In this document: positions 54,544-64,000 of the stretch, one piece after another
How the letters are laid out: the number at the start of each line of letters is the position of its first letter
How positions within the stretch are numbered: the stretch's first letter is position 1
Assembly (NCBI RefSeq): GCF_009498525.1
Contig: NZ_QSNT01000004.1
Location: 124,001-188,000 of the forward strand
Source: Rhizobium sp. ICMP 5592
GTDB taxonomy: Bacteria; Pseudomonadota; Alphaproteobacteria; Rhizobiales; Rhizobiaceae
Reading direction: 5' to 3'
Length of the DNA stretch: 64,000 nt
Position numbers and translations under genes: made by a program
The notes under the pieces: model-generated
The model's database searches: none
Seen by the model: the letters and a program-made list of their open reading frames with translations, nothing else
Told to the model about the DNA's origin: nothing

Positions 54544-55353
54544 TTACGTCTGCTGAACTTCGTAGGTCCAGACCCGAAATGCCTTCAGCACATGCGGCCC
54601 GAAGGAATTGATGAGCGGGATATCGGCGGCATCGCGGCCGCGCGCCACGACTATGCGGCCGATCCGCGGCTTGTTGTTGCGCGGATCGAACGTATGCCAT
54701 GTTTCATCGAGGAAGACTTCCATCCAGGCGCTGAAATCCATCGGATCGACGACGGGAACGCCGATATCACCGAGATGGCCGTTGACATATCGGGTGGGAA
54801 TATTGAGGCAGCGGCAGAGCGTGACGGCCAGATGTGCATAGTCACGGCAGACGCCGACGCGCTCGTGGAACGCCTCGAATGCCGTACGCGTCGATCGCGC
54901 CTGCATGTAATCGAAGCGGATGTGGCCATGGACGAAATCGCAAATGGCCTGCACGCGTGCCCAGCCAGGCGTGATCGCGCCGAACGTGTCCCAGGCAAAT
55001 TGGCTGAGCCGGTCGGTTTCGCAATAGCGACTGCCCATGAGATAGACGAGGCAATCATCCGGCAAATCCGAAACCGGGGCCTCCCGGGCGTCGGGCAGTA
55101 TCCTGTCTGTCTTGCCGTCGTCCTCGATCGTGGCGTCGCCCCAGATCGTCAGGTCGCCCACCGGCGCGACAAGCCGGAGGCATCGGTTGCCAAAGAGATC
55201 ATGGTACGTCGATGTCGGGACGTTGGGCGTGGTAAATACGGTTTCCGGCGCCCTGATATCCGCTGCGCGATCGTCGTGGACCGATAGTAGGCAAACCAGG
55301 GCAGTCGGCTGCTGGCAGGTCAAGGTCATTTCGTAACCGTAGCGGATCAGCAT
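54544..55353 (-). CDS. Transglutaminase-like (cysteine protease fold) protein
   Basis: This 269-residue protein has an N-terminal beta domain (FGNRCLRLVAPVGDLTIWGD) and a transglutaminase core with the catalytic cysteine in ERVGVCRDYAHLAVTLCR, and the Asp-containing FDPRNNKPRIG. The position where the catalytic His is usual (HAW-type) reads DFSAWMEVFL, i.e. Ser. It may be inactive, or this may be the norm for its subfamily. It is convergent with the P-type ATPase operon across about 100 bp. Confidence 0.82.
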   Translation of the reverse strand: MLIRYGYEMTLTCQQPTALVCLLSVHDDRAADIRAPETVFTTPNVPTSTYHDLFGNRCLRLVAPVGDLTIWGDATIEDDGKTDRILPDAREAPVSDLPDDCLVYLMGSRYCETDRLSQFAWDTFGAITPGWARVQAICDFVHGHIRFDYMQARSTRTAFEAFHERVGVCRDYAHLAVTLCRCLNIPTRYVNGHLGDIGVPVVDPMDFSAWMEVFLDETWHTFDPRNNKPRIGRIVVARGRDAADIPLINSFGPHVLKAFRVWTYEVQQT

Positions 55354-55435
55354 AAAGAGGGCTCCTGTGCAGCAAGGCTAACAACCATATGGATGTTCAG
55401 ATGTCGGCGTACTTTTCGTATTTGGCTTTCTCGTT

Positions 55436-55753
55436 TCACGAGAGCGATGGTTTCGCTCCCTGAGCGTGACCGAAGGTCCTCTCCATGAGGGTCTCCCCGC
55501 CACCGGATGAGGCGCGCGCCGATTCCAGCTGGTCCTCCGTCATCACCCGCTCATGCGGCTCGTCCTCGTTGCGAATGCGGTATTGCAGCACATTGCCTCT
55601 CGGCGGCAGCGTGCCGGTGATACGGTAGGTGCTTCTGAATTTGGGAGCGGCCATGCCGGTGGCCCTTCTTATCCAGACGGCCTGCCCCACGGTAAAAAGA
55701 TGCATGGCGGGATCGCGTCGGATCGGAGGGGTGCCGTTTTTTGTATCGGTCAT
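55436..55753 (-). CDS. Small hypothetical protein (105 aa)
   Basis: The ORF MTDTKNGTPPIRRDPAMHLF and onward has FTVGQAVWIRRATG, then YRITGTLPPRGNVLQYRIRN and EPHERVMTEDQLESA. The short beta-rich pattern resembles small SH3-like proteins of rhizobia that I cannot name. ATG 55753 follows AAGGACCACAAACAATC and overlaps the stop of the next upstream ORF by 4 bp. Function unknown; neighbours suggest a stress role. Confidence 0.6.
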   Translation of the reverse strand: MTDTKNGTPPIRRDPAMHLFTVGQAVWIRRATGMAAPKFRSTYRITGTLPPRGNVLQYRIRNEDEPHERVMTEDQLESARASSGGGETLMERTFGHAQGAKPSLS

Positions 55754-56013
55754 GATTGTTTGTGGTCCTTTTCGAGTGCGATTTCGAGATCGGCTGGATT
55801 GATCGGCGCCATTTGGCGCCTTGCTCCCTCCGTGGCGATCGCCGGCAGATGAATGAAAGCGCCGACGCCTCGCCAAGCGAGCCACGAGATCCCCTCGATG
55901 ACTTCCTCTTGGCGATCGACACGGTATTCGCCAGCCAGTTGCGGCGCGTCGAACCCTGGCAACAGGAATGGGAACGGAAAGTGGACGACGGTTTGCGTGG
56001 TGCGGTTGGTCAT
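55750..56013 (-). CDS. Small hypothetical protein (87 aa)
   Basis: The ORF reads MTNRTTQTVVHFPFPFLLPG, then FDAPQLAGEYRVDRQEEVIE and GISWLAWRGVGAFIHLP. ATG 56013 has GGAG nine bases upstream. It overlaps the following gene by 4 bp (ATGA), which supports that both are genuinely translated. No function recognised. Confidence 0.6.
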   Translation of the reverse strand: MTNRTTQTVVHFPFPFLLPGFDAPQLAGEYRVDRQEEVIEGISWLAWRGVGAFIHLPAIATEGARRQMAPINPADLEIALEKDHKQS

Positions 56014-56531
56014 GGCGTGGTGCTCCGCAGGAACACACTAATGCGCCTTCCTGCACTATTCCTATCGGAACCGGAACCATCCGGACTCTGCCGGTACATC
56101 CAAGGTTGCGCGAGGAATCATCAAAGGTTCGGACAGTGCGACGCGCGCCAGAATGGCGCTATGCGTTCGCTATCGAGAACTCGGTGACGCAGGCGGGTCG
56201 TAGGTTGAAATACCGCGAAAGCCGGAAAAACCCTAATAATTGAACCGTAGACATACGACTTCATTGGGGTTCAATCAAGGATAATTCAGATTTCATCGTG
56301 AATATTCATCAATAAAATTCAAAAACCTCAAAATGAAATACCGAATTAATATCGATATAATTCGAGAAAATTATCTAATTCCGGTTAGAATCGAAAGCGG
56401 AATAGCCGATTTATATTTTATAATAATTTCCATATACGCGTAATATTTCTTGGCACTCCTATCTATCGAGTGCCACAGGTGTTATTTAAGACCATCAGCC
56501 GCCATAAGCACCGGCTGCAGAAAGAACCCCT
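56014..56531. promoter_or_regulatory. groESL upstream region, AT-rich
   Basis: A 518-bp gap, strongly AT-rich from about 56220 to 56450, unlike the surrounding DNA. It must hold the promoter of the 55750 operon at its left end and the heat-shock promoter of groES at its right end. Apart from the CIRCE element at 56450-56476 I see no gene. Confidence 0.6.
56450..56476. promoter_or_regulatory. CIRCE element (HrcA operator)
   Basis: TTGGCACTC-N9-GAGTGCCAC is a near-match to the CIRCE consensus TTAGCACTC-N9-GAGTGCTAA, located 55 bp upstream of groES. This predicts HrcA-type repression released on heat shock. Confidence 0.9.
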
Positions 56532-56849
56532 ATGAAATTCCGTCCACTCCACGATCGCGTCGTCATCCGGCGCGCGGAAGGCGATCTCAAATCCAAGGGC
56601 GGGATCATTATTCCAGACACCGCTAAGGAAAAGCCGCTGGAAGGCGAAGTGATCGCCGTTGGTCCGGGCATACGCAATGAAGACGGTGCGTTGATCCCGC
56701 TCGACGTCAAGACCGGCGACACGATCCTGTTCGGTAAATGGTCCGGAACCGAGATCAAGATCGATGGCGAGGAACTCCTCATCATGAAGGAGGCCGACAT
56801 CATGGGCATAGTCGGAAAGACCGAGGAACCCGCCCAAAAAGTCGCCTGA
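56532..56849 (+). CDS. groES: Co-chaperonin GroES
   Basis: This 105-residue protein has the complete GroES pattern: MKFRPLHDRVVIRRAEGD, the mobile loop KSKGGIIIPDTAKEKP, and VKTGDTILFGKWSGTEIKID. It caps the GroEL ring. It is 48 bp upstream of groEL and behind a CIRCE element. Rhizobia keep several groESL copies, and this one, next to accessory genes, is probably not the main housekeeping copy. Confidence 0.96.
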   Translation: MKFRPLHDRVVIRRAEGDLKSKGGIIIPDTAKEKPLEGEVIAVGPGIRNEDGALIPLDVKTGDTILFGKWSGTEIKIDGEELLIMKEADIMGIVGKTEEPAQKVA

Positions 56850-56897
56850 CGGCCGATCTCCGACCCCACAATTTCAAGACTGAGCTGGATAAACGTC

Positions 56898-58532
<1,635 letters not shown>

Positions 58533-58645
58533 AGATACGCCTGAACCGCGCGGCTGGCGGCTGAACAACCATGCCGGGTAAGGATGCGCCGGATGGCCGC
58601 AGCGTCAAGGGCTGTGCCGACGCTCTCGGCCTGCGAACTCTTCTA

Positions 58646-58678
58646 GAAAAGCGCCCCATATTGCACGGGGCGATTTTC
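58646..58678. terminator. Rho-independent-type terminator after groEL
   Basis: GAAAAGCGCCCC (58646-58657) pairs with GGGGCGATTTTC (58667-58678), with one mismatch, giving a GC stem flanked by A and T tracts. It can serve as terminator for groESL. Confidence 0.75.
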
Positions 58679-58707
58679 TTTCAATCTGTCAGATCAGGAG
58701 AATGATG

Positions 58708-58875
58708 ATGATCCGTTTCGAAAAAAAGGCAGACCCACAACCCTTGCCGAAAGACACCGAGGACAAGCGCTCCGAGAAAATCCGCGAGACAGCGACCGCA
58801 GAGCCCAAAAAATCCGGCTCGGACGGCTTGCGGTCGCGCGCAGGGCGAGTGACGGACGACGACCGCCTTATCTGA
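58708..58875 (+). CDS. Small charged ORF downstream of groEL (55 aa)
   Basis: A 55-codon ORF starts at the third of three tandem ATGs, seven bases after AGGAG, and ends at TGA 58873-58875. It encodes MIRFEKKADPQPLPKDTEDK and then a Lys/Arg/Glu/Asp-rich remainder. It lies past the groEL terminator, so it may have its own promoter. No family recognised; the strong ribosome site supports translation. Confidence 0.5.
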   Translation: MIRFEKKADPQPLPKDTEDKRSEKIRETATAEPKKSGSDGLRSRAGRVTDDDRLI

Positions 58876-58950
58876 CAGCATCTTTCGAACACCTGTTCGG
58901 GTTTGGAAGGTCGCCGGAGCGAGCGGATAAGCCAGCCGATATGTCCTTGA

Positions 58951-60300
58951 TCACGCGGCAGCCAGGTGTCGGCGCCGCTGGGATGCCGTGCCGATCGTCT
59001 CTGCGAGGCGGGTTTCGTCGATCGCCCCTTCCCATCTGGCAATGACGATCGTCGCCAGGCAATTGCCGATGAGGTTCACGAAGGTCAGCCCCTCGGCCAG
59101 AATGCGGTGGATGCCCAGGATAAGCGCGATACTTGCAACGGGGATGATGCCCGTGGTGTTCAGCGTTGCCGCCAGCACAACGAATGCGGCGCCCGCCACG
59201 CCAGCTGCACCCTTAGACGTCAGCAACAGCACCGCGATCAGGCCAAGCTCGTGCCAAAAGGTCAGATGCGTGTTCGTCGCCTGGGCCAGAAACACCACCA
59301 CCGTCGTCAGGTAAAGACAGGTGCCATCGAGATTGAACGAATAGCCAGCGGGCACAACGAAGCCAACGACGCTCTCCTCGCAACCCACGTCCCGCATCTT
59401 CTGTATGACACGCGGCAACACCGTCTCGGTGGAGGTCGTCGCGGCGACGATGACGATCTCCTCGCGCATATAGACCAGCAGTTTCCAGAGGCTGACGCCC
59501 ACCCAGCGCGCGACCAGCCCGAGCACGATCGCGGTGAAAAGCGCACAGACGATAAAGAATTCCACAATCAATTCGCCGAGCGCCAGCAACGACCCCGAAC
59601 CGAACCGGCCGACCGTGAAAGCGATCGCACCGAAGGCGCCGATCGGCGCGAAATACATGACGTAGCCAACAATCTTGAAGAAGGCGCTCGACAGGCTTTC
59701 GATCAGTGCAAAAGCCGGCTTTCCCCGCTCACCGATCGCAGCCAGCGCGATCCCAAACAGCACCGAGACGAACAGAACCTGGAGGACTTCACCCTCGGTG
59801 AAGGCAGAAGCATAGGTCTTGGGGATGATATGCAGCAGGTAGCCGGAGATGCTTTGCTCATGGGCGGTCGCGATGTAGCTGGCGATCGCCTTGGTATCGA
59901 GCATCGCCGGATCGATGTTCATATCCGCGCCCGGCTGCCACAAATCGGCCGCCACGAGCGCGAAGACGAGCGCAAAAATGGTGATCGCCTCGAAATAGAT
60001 GATCGACTTCAGCGCGAGCCGGCCGACGCGCTTCATGTCCGTCATGCTGGCAATGCCATGCACCACCGTGCAGAAGATCACCGGCCCGATCATGATGCGG
60101 ATGAGCGAGATGAAAGCATCGCCGAACGGCTTCATCGAAGCTCCGAGCTCCGGCCAAAAGTGACCGACAATCACGCCAGCTGCCGTACCGATCAGCACCT
60201 GGAACCAAAGCTGGCCCGCAATACCGAAACGCGTCGACTTGGGCGTCAAAGGTGCCGTCTTCACGTCACTCTGCTTCTCGTTTACGAGACCGTCCATCAT
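58951..60300 (-). CDS. Dicarboxylate/amino acid:cation symporter (DctA-like)
   Basis: This 449-residue protein has the DctA/GltP fold: helices GIAGQLWFQVLIGTAAGVIV and FISLIRIMIGPVIFCTVVHG, then the transport motifs TTSTETVLPRVIQKM, VVPAGYSFNLDGTCLYLTT and LLLTSKGAAGVAGAAFVVL. The SFNLDGT and TSKGAAGVAG motifs favour a C4-dicarboxylate transporter of DctA type. Alternative starts at 60300 and 60297 are adjacent. It faces the LysR-type gene at 60531. Confidence 0.88.
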   Translation of the reverse strand: MMDGLVNEKQSDVKTAPLTPKSTRFGIAGQLWFQVLIGTAAGVIVGHFWPELGASMKPFGDAFISLIRIMIGPVIFCTVVHGIASMTDMKRVGRLALKSIIYFEAITIFALVFALVAADLWQPGADMNIDPAMLDTKAIASYIATAHEQSISGYLLHIIPKTYASAFTEGEVLQVLFVSVLFGIALAAIGERGKPAFALIESLSSAFFKIVGYVMYFAPIGAFGAIAFTVGRFGSGSLLALGELIVEFFIVCALFTAIVLGLVARWVGVSLWKLLVYMREEIVIVAATTSTETVLPRVIQKMRDVGCEESVVGFVVPAGYSFNLDGTCLYLTTVVVFLAQATNTHLTFWHELGLIAVLLLTSKGAAGVAGAAFVVLAATLNTTGIIPVASIALILGIHRILAEGLTFVNLIGNCLATIVIARWEGAIDETRLAETIGTASQRRRHLAAA

Positions 60301-60530
60301 CTCTCCTCCCCCATTTCATGTTTCCTCGAGCGAAGGCACCGGTGATCGAACAGCCCGCCGTTCGCACCATCCTCCACTCCCGTCGCCTCGCCCCGAGCGG
60401 ATATTCGCAAGATACTCATCGCCGCCGGAGAACCATTCCGACAAGCAATCTTCCTATTGCTGCCCGCCATTACCCCGAGATGCCACACGGAATCTTGCTC
60501 TGGATATAAGCTGCTGCTATAGATGCTCAC
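60301..60530. promoter_or_regulatory. Divergent region between dctA-like and lysR-like genes
   Basis: A 230-bp region carrying promoters of both genes. I see no clear LysR box or palindrome by eye. Confidence 0.3.
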
Positions 60531-61745
60531 ATGGTCTCCACCTTCGATTTGAGTTTGCGTCACCTCGATGCGGCATTGGCCGTGCTGCGCCAGGGGAGCA
60601 TCAGCAGCGCTTCCGCTGCCGTGAACCTGTCCCAACCGGCATTGACGCAGGCGCTGGCCAAACTGGAAGCGCTGCTCGGTCATCGCCTCTTCGATCGCCA
60701 GCCGAGCGGCGCATCTCCCACGCAGGCGGGCCATCTCTTCCTAGCCCGCGTCGAACGGGGGCTGGAACGCATCATCGACAGCGGGCGCAGGCTGCGCCGT
60801 TCGGCGCGACTGAAGCCGATCGCCTATCTGGAGCGTCTGGTCTCCATGGGACAGCTTCATGCGCTGGCTGCGGTCGAAAAGGCCGGCAGTTATTCCCTGG
60901 CCGCCCGTGAAATCGGCCTCTCCCAGCCATCCGTGCATCGGGCGGTCAAGGAACTGGAGGCGATCCTCGGCTTGACTCTGCTTTCCCGGGCGGGCCGATC
61001 CATGCGGCCGACCCCGGCGGGCATGCGGCTGGTTTCGGCGATCAGGCTGATGGCAGCCGAGCTCCAGGCTGGCTTCGACGAGTTGGCCGCGCTGGAACAG
61101 GCGGGTGCCGGCACCATCAGGATCGGCGCCTTACCCCTCCCACGGGCCGGATTACTGCCGGAGGCGCTCGCCGGATTCACGCGCAATCGTCCCTCGATCG
61201 CCATCACGATCATCGAAGGCCCCTATTCCGATCTGTTGGCGGCGCTGCGCAACGGAGAAATCGACATGGTGGTCGGCGCACTTCGCGATCCCGCGCCGAC
61301 GCGCGATATCCTCCAGCGACCGCTGTTTGAGGACGACCTGTTCATCGTCGCGCGATCTCGCCATCCGCTTGCCGGGTCCAACGACCCGAATCCGGCAGAT
61401 CTGGCGAGTTATCCCTGGGTGATCGGCGCGCAGGGCTCGCCCATGCGCGCACGGTGGGAGGCGCTGTTCATCGAATCGGAACTGCCGACGAGGCGGATCG
61501 AATGCAGTTCCATCCTGATGGCGCGCTGGCTCCTGCTGGATGGCGACTGGCTTGCCCTGATGTCCACCGACCAGTTCCGGATCGAGCAGGCATCGGGACT
61601 GCTCGCGCCGATCGGAGGCCCCGTTCAAGGCTCCCGCCGCCAGATCGGCGTAACCATCCGCGCCGACTGGCTGCCGACGGCCGCACAGGCGGATCTGCTG
61701 AGCGAACTGACCGCCGCCGGTGCGAAGCGATCTTCAGGAATTTGA
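60531..61745 (+). CDS. LysR-type regulator with two tandem N-terminal DNA-binding domains
   Basis: This 404-residue protein has two LysR-type winged helices in series: one at about residues 8-68 (VLRQGSISSASAAVNLSQPA, LTQALAKLEALLGHRLFDRQ) and one at about 105-165 (LAAVEKAGSYSLAAREIGLS, QPSVHRAVKELEAILGLTLL). The LysR effector domain follows (TIRIGALPLPRAGLLPEALA, PLAGSNDPNPADLASYPWVI). About 100 extra residues separate it from ordinary LysR proteins. It lies upstream of relics and a LigI-type gene, suggesting control of an aromatic meta-cleavage (protocatechuate 4,5 / gallate) pathway. Confidence 0.87.
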   Translation: MVSTFDLSLRHLDAALAVLRQGSISSASAAVNLSQPALTQALAKLEALLGHRLFDRQPSGASPTQAGHLFLARVERGLERIIDSGRRLRRSARLKPIAYLERLVSMGQLHALAAVEKAGSYSLAAREIGLSQPSVHRAVKELEAILGLTLLSRAGRSMRPTPAGMRLVSAIRLMAAELQAGFDELAALEQAGAGTIRIGALPLPRAGLLPEALAGFTRNRPSIAITIIEGPYSDLLAALRNGEIDMVVGALRDPAPTRDILQRPLFEDDLFIVARSRHPLAGSNDPNPADLASYPWVIGAQGSPMRARWEALFIESELPTRRIECSSILMARWLLLDGDWLALMSTDQFRIEQASGLLAPIGGPVQGSRRQIGVTIRADWLPTAAQADLLSELTAAGAKRSSGI

Positions 61746-61812
61746 ATAGCCCCTGACCGCTTTCGATACGCTCATATGCCGGCATTATGGGTAGAACGGC
61801 ACGGGAAAGACG

Positions 61813-61860
61813 ATGTCGATGGCTCTGATCGGATTTGGCGAAGCCGCGAAACCATTGTGG
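61813..61860 (+). pseudogene. Relic of NAD(P)-dependent oxidoreductase start (DUF1932-like)
   Basis: ATG 61813 encodes MSMALIGFGEAAKPLW, matching the N-terminal Rossmann start of DUF1932-type NAD(P)-dependent oxidoreductases that accompany protocatechuate/gallate degradation genes. After about 14-16 codons the similarity ends. The rest of the gene is gone. The identification is tentative because so little remains. Confidence 0.4.
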
Positions 61861-61950
61861 AAGGTTGGGAAAATTCCCCACCGACCATCGTCCGCACGCT
61901 TGATATCGCATCTCTTTCCGAAGTCTCCACGCGACAGGAACATCCCGCGC

Positions 61951-62052
61951 ATGATCATCGATTGCCACGACCATCATACAGCCATCTCTCCTTTCGACGC
62001 GAGCAGCGCGGAAAACGAGGTCGTCACCCAGGCTGGGGCGAGCAGCCTATGA
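61951..62052 (+). pseudogene. Relic of amidohydrolase start (4-oxalomesaconate hydratase-like)
   Basis: ATG 61951, behind AGGAACATCCCGCGC, encodes MIIDCHDHHTA, close to the MIIDCHGHYTT start of LigJ-type hydratases, then unrelated residues to the stop at 62050-62052. A deletion seems to have joined the remnant start to the region before ligI. Its stop overlaps the ligI start. Tentative. Confidence 0.4.
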
Positions 62053-62930
62053 GTGCCTTCGCAATGGACGCCGACTGGCTAAGCTTCGATCCCGCACCTT
62101 CGAAGCCGGCCTTCCAACTACCGGCGGGCGCGGTGGACGCGCATTGCCACGTCTTCGGGCCTGGCGATATCTTCCCCTATGCTCCCGAGCGCAAATACAC
62201 ACCCTGCGATGCCGGCAAGGAAAAGCTGTTCGCGCTCAGAGATTTCCTCGGCTTCGAGCGCAATGTGATCGTGCAGGCGACCTGCCATGGCGCCGACAAC
62301 CGTGCACTGGTCGACGCGCTTCGCGCCGCCAACGGACGCGCCCGCGGCGTCGCAACGGTTCGCCCCGACGTTACCGAGCAAGCGCTTGCCGAGATGGATG
62401 CGGCCGGTGTACGCGGCGTACGTTTCAACTTCGTGAAACGGCTCGTGGATCCCAAGCCGGACGCCTATTATCGTGGCATCATCGAGAGGATCGCACCGCT
62501 CGGCTGGCACATCGTCATCTATTTCGAAGCGGCAGATCTTGAGGAGCGCTGGGATTTCTTCACCAGCCTGCCCACCACGGTCGTCGTCGATCACATGGGC
62601 CGGCCCGATGTTACGAAACCAGTCGATGGCCCGGAATTCGGTCGCTTCATGGCTCTGATGGAGCGCGACAACATCTGGTCCAAGGTCAGCTGCCCGGAGC
62701 GTCTCTCCAAAAGCGGTCCGCCGGACTATGACGACGTCCTCCCCTTCGCCCGCACTCTGGTCGAGCACTTCCCCGACCGCGTGCTGTGGGGCACCGACTG
62801 GCCACACCCCAACATGAAGAATCACATGCCCGATGACGGGGCACTGGTTGACTTCATCCCCCGCATCGCACCGACCGAGACGCTGCAGCGCAAGCTGCTC
62901 GTCGACAATCCGATGCGGCTCTACTGGTAG
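62049..62930 (+). CDS. ligI: 2-pyrone-4,6-dicarboxylate lactonase (LigI-type)
   Basis: This 293-residue amidohydrolase-superfamily enzyme hydrolyses 2-pyrone-4,6-dicarboxylate, an intermediate of protocatechuate/gallate 4,5-cleavage. Motifs: GAVDAHCHVFGPGD (metal-site His32, His34), NVIVQATCHGADNRAL, GVRFNFVKRLVD, VVDHMGRPDV and the final WGTDWPHPNMKN and NPMRLYW. The match to LigI as I remember it is close throughout. ATG 62049 overlaps the stop of the upstream relic. Other genes of the pathway are absent here apart from the two relics. Confidence 0.9.
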   Translation: MSAFAMDADWLSFDPAPSKPAFQLPAGAVDAHCHVFGPGDIFPYAPERKYTPCDAGKEKLFALRDFLGFERNVIVQATCHGADNRALVDALRAANGRARGVATVRPDVTEQALAEMDAAGVRGVRFNFVKRLVDPKPDAYYRGIIERIAPLGWHIVIYFEAADLEERWDFFTSLPTTVVVDHMGRPDVTKPVDGPEFGRFMALMERDNIWSKVSCPERLSKSGPPDYDDVLPFARTLVEHFPDRVLWGTDWPHPNMKNHMPDDGALVDFIPRIAPTETLQRKLLVDNPMRLYW

Positions 62931-63297
62931 CTCTAGCGTCCCGCTCGTGTCTGTTCGAGCGGCTTCCCGCATGATGTCTACCCGTCGTGAACAAGGCTGA
63001 CAGATGTCGACACCGCATAGACGCGAATCGCAACGTTGGCCGCGCCGCGGCTATCACATGCGCCGGCGGAACAGGCCAAGATGATGGTATTGGACTTGCA
63101 GAAGCCTCAAAATGCCTGCCGCTGGGCAGGGATACGAGACGCAGCCGCCTTGCGATCCCCAAAAAAGTGCGCGGCATGCGACGCTCGGTCGATGGTACGA
63201 CATAAGCAATATTGTCAATAAAATAATCGACGCTATGACTATAATGTGGGGCTTCGGTCAGGGGGGCGCTTGGACGTTAGTTTTAGTGGAGAAATAG
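62931..63297. promoter_or_regulatory. Intergenic region upstream of TetR gene
   Basis: A 367-bp gap with no convincing gene; short overlapping ORFs here lack ribosome sites. Near the TetR gene are CAATATTG (63207-63214) and a -10-like TATAAT (63240-63245) about 53 bp before its start, without a clear -35 at standard spacing. The remainder is unremarkable. Confidence 0.4.
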
Positions 63298-63936
63298 ATG
63301 AGACGCACCAAGGAGGAGGCGGCGGAAACGCGACGTGTAATATTGCATTCGGCGGAAACGTTGTTTCTCGACAATGGATATGAAAATGTCACGCTGGAAG
63401 AAATAGCCGTCGCCGCTGGCGTCACACGCGGAGCAGTTCACTGGCATTTCAGAAATAAGCAGGGCCTTTTGCTTGCGATCCGCGACGAGGCACGGCAGCC
63501 TTTCCGCGAACTAGCGGAACGGATATCCCACGAGCATCCGCCCAATCCGCTTGAACTGGTCCTGGACACGATTTCGGCAATCTTCGCCGATCTTCAAAAT
63601 GATCCGCGTAGACGTGGGATGCTGAAGGTCATCATGTATCTCGATATGTCCTTCGCTGACTGCGAAACGGACAGCGGCACGTCTTTCCGACATGAAATGC
63701 AGGAAAACTTTGCGAAGATTTTCTGTTCCATGAGCACGGCTGGCGCCTTGCCCTGTCCATGGACGCCGGAGACCGCTGCTTCCACATTGACTGCGGCGAT
63801 TGGCGGACTGGTCTTCGAATGGGCTCTCGACAAAGGCGACTTTGACCTGGCCCCGTGTGGACAAGCCCTCATCGACATGATTCTGACCGCCTGGTTTCCG
63901 AAACATGAGCTGCAGAACATGGCAGCAGCGACTTGA
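63298..63936 (+). CDS. TetR-family (AcrR/TtgR-type) transcriptional regulator
   Basis: This 212-residue regulator starts MRRTKEEAAETRRVILHSAE; the helix-turn-helix is at TLEEIAVAAGVTRGAVHWHF. The C-terminal ligand domain (DTISAIFADLQNDPRRRGML, and onward to LIDMILTAWFPKH) resembles AcrR/TtgR regulators of multidrug efflux. No efflux genes are visible before the window ends, so they may lie beyond 64000 or the target may differ. The start follows AGTGGAGAAATAG. Confidence 0.85.
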   Translation: MRRTKEEAAETRRVILHSAETLFLDNGYENVTLEEIAVAAGVTRGAVHWHFRNKQGLLLAIRDEARQPFRELAERISHEHPPNPLELVLDTISAIFADLQNDPRRRGMLKVIMYLDMSFADCETDSGTSFRHEMQENFAKIFCSMSTAGALPCPWTPETAASTLTAAIGGLVFEWALDKGDFDLAPCGQALIDMILTAWFPKHELQNMAAAT

Positions 63937-64000
63937 GATCGAGTCGAACTGATCGAAATCCAAGCTAGCCCGGCTGCAAGTGCTTAAATGAGAAGGATCC

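Overview
The window is dense, GC-rich coding DNA from an alphaproteobacterium of the Rhizobium type. Three things point that way: an acdS/acdR pair (ACC deaminase and its Lrp-type regulator) whose protein matches rhizobial AcdS as I remember it, a complete matABC/matR malonate locus arranged as in Rhizobium, and an accessory groESL copy behind a CIRCE element. The packing of ABC-transporter/catabolic operons with adjacent or divergent regulators suggests an accessory replicon (plasmid or chromid), but no replication or transfer gene is visible, so this is inference. No complete rRNA, tRNA, insertion sequence or CRISPR array was found.

Layout, first half. 1-1234: a partial MBL-fold protein and a frameshifted MoaF-like gene. 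1245-9265 (minus): a peptide-type ABC importer (binding protein, two permeases, fused double ATPase) with an M20 peptidase and an amidase, facing a GntR regulator (9440). 10300-11937: acdS and divergent acdR. 11988-17235: matC, matB, matA (minus) and divergent matR with candidate operators, then an LLM oxidoreductase. 18412-23325 (minus): M20 amidohydrolase, polar amino acid ABC system and a 4,5-dihydroxyphthalate decarboxylase-like protein, divergent from a MocR-type regulator. 24739-28810 (minus): a cobalamin riboswitch, a 31-codon ORF, BtuF/BtuC/BtuD-like genes and a methyltransferase.

Layout, second half. 29150-32113: a two-domain 3-dehydroshikimate dehydratase (QuiC type) and a LysR regulator. 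32232-36081: an HglS-like 2-oxoadipate dioxygenase/decarboxylase next to a D-2-hydroxyglutarate dehydrogenase-like flavoenzyme, which could form a two-step route from 2-oxoadipate to 2-oxoglutarate, with a divergent LysR. 36094-48198: a large, apparently unassigned catabolic locus with PdxA2, an iron-type alcohol dehydrogenase, a sialidase-fold protein and a DHDPS-family lyase on the minus strand, and an Opp-type ABC importer, a DUF1537 (DtnK-type) kinase and a FadR-type regulator on the plus strand.

48379-58875 looks like a stress or membrane-quality module. It holds three tightly coupled SPFH (HflK/HflC-like) membrane proteins and an atypical P1B-type ATPase in one overlapping operon, followed by a transglutaminase-like protein, two small unknown genes, CIRCE-groES-groEL and a small charged ORF. 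The SPFH/ATPase operon is my leading candidate for an undescribed system. The window ends with a DctA-type transporter, a LysR-type regulator with two tandem DNA-binding domains, relics of two genes, a LigI-type lactonase and a TetR regulator.
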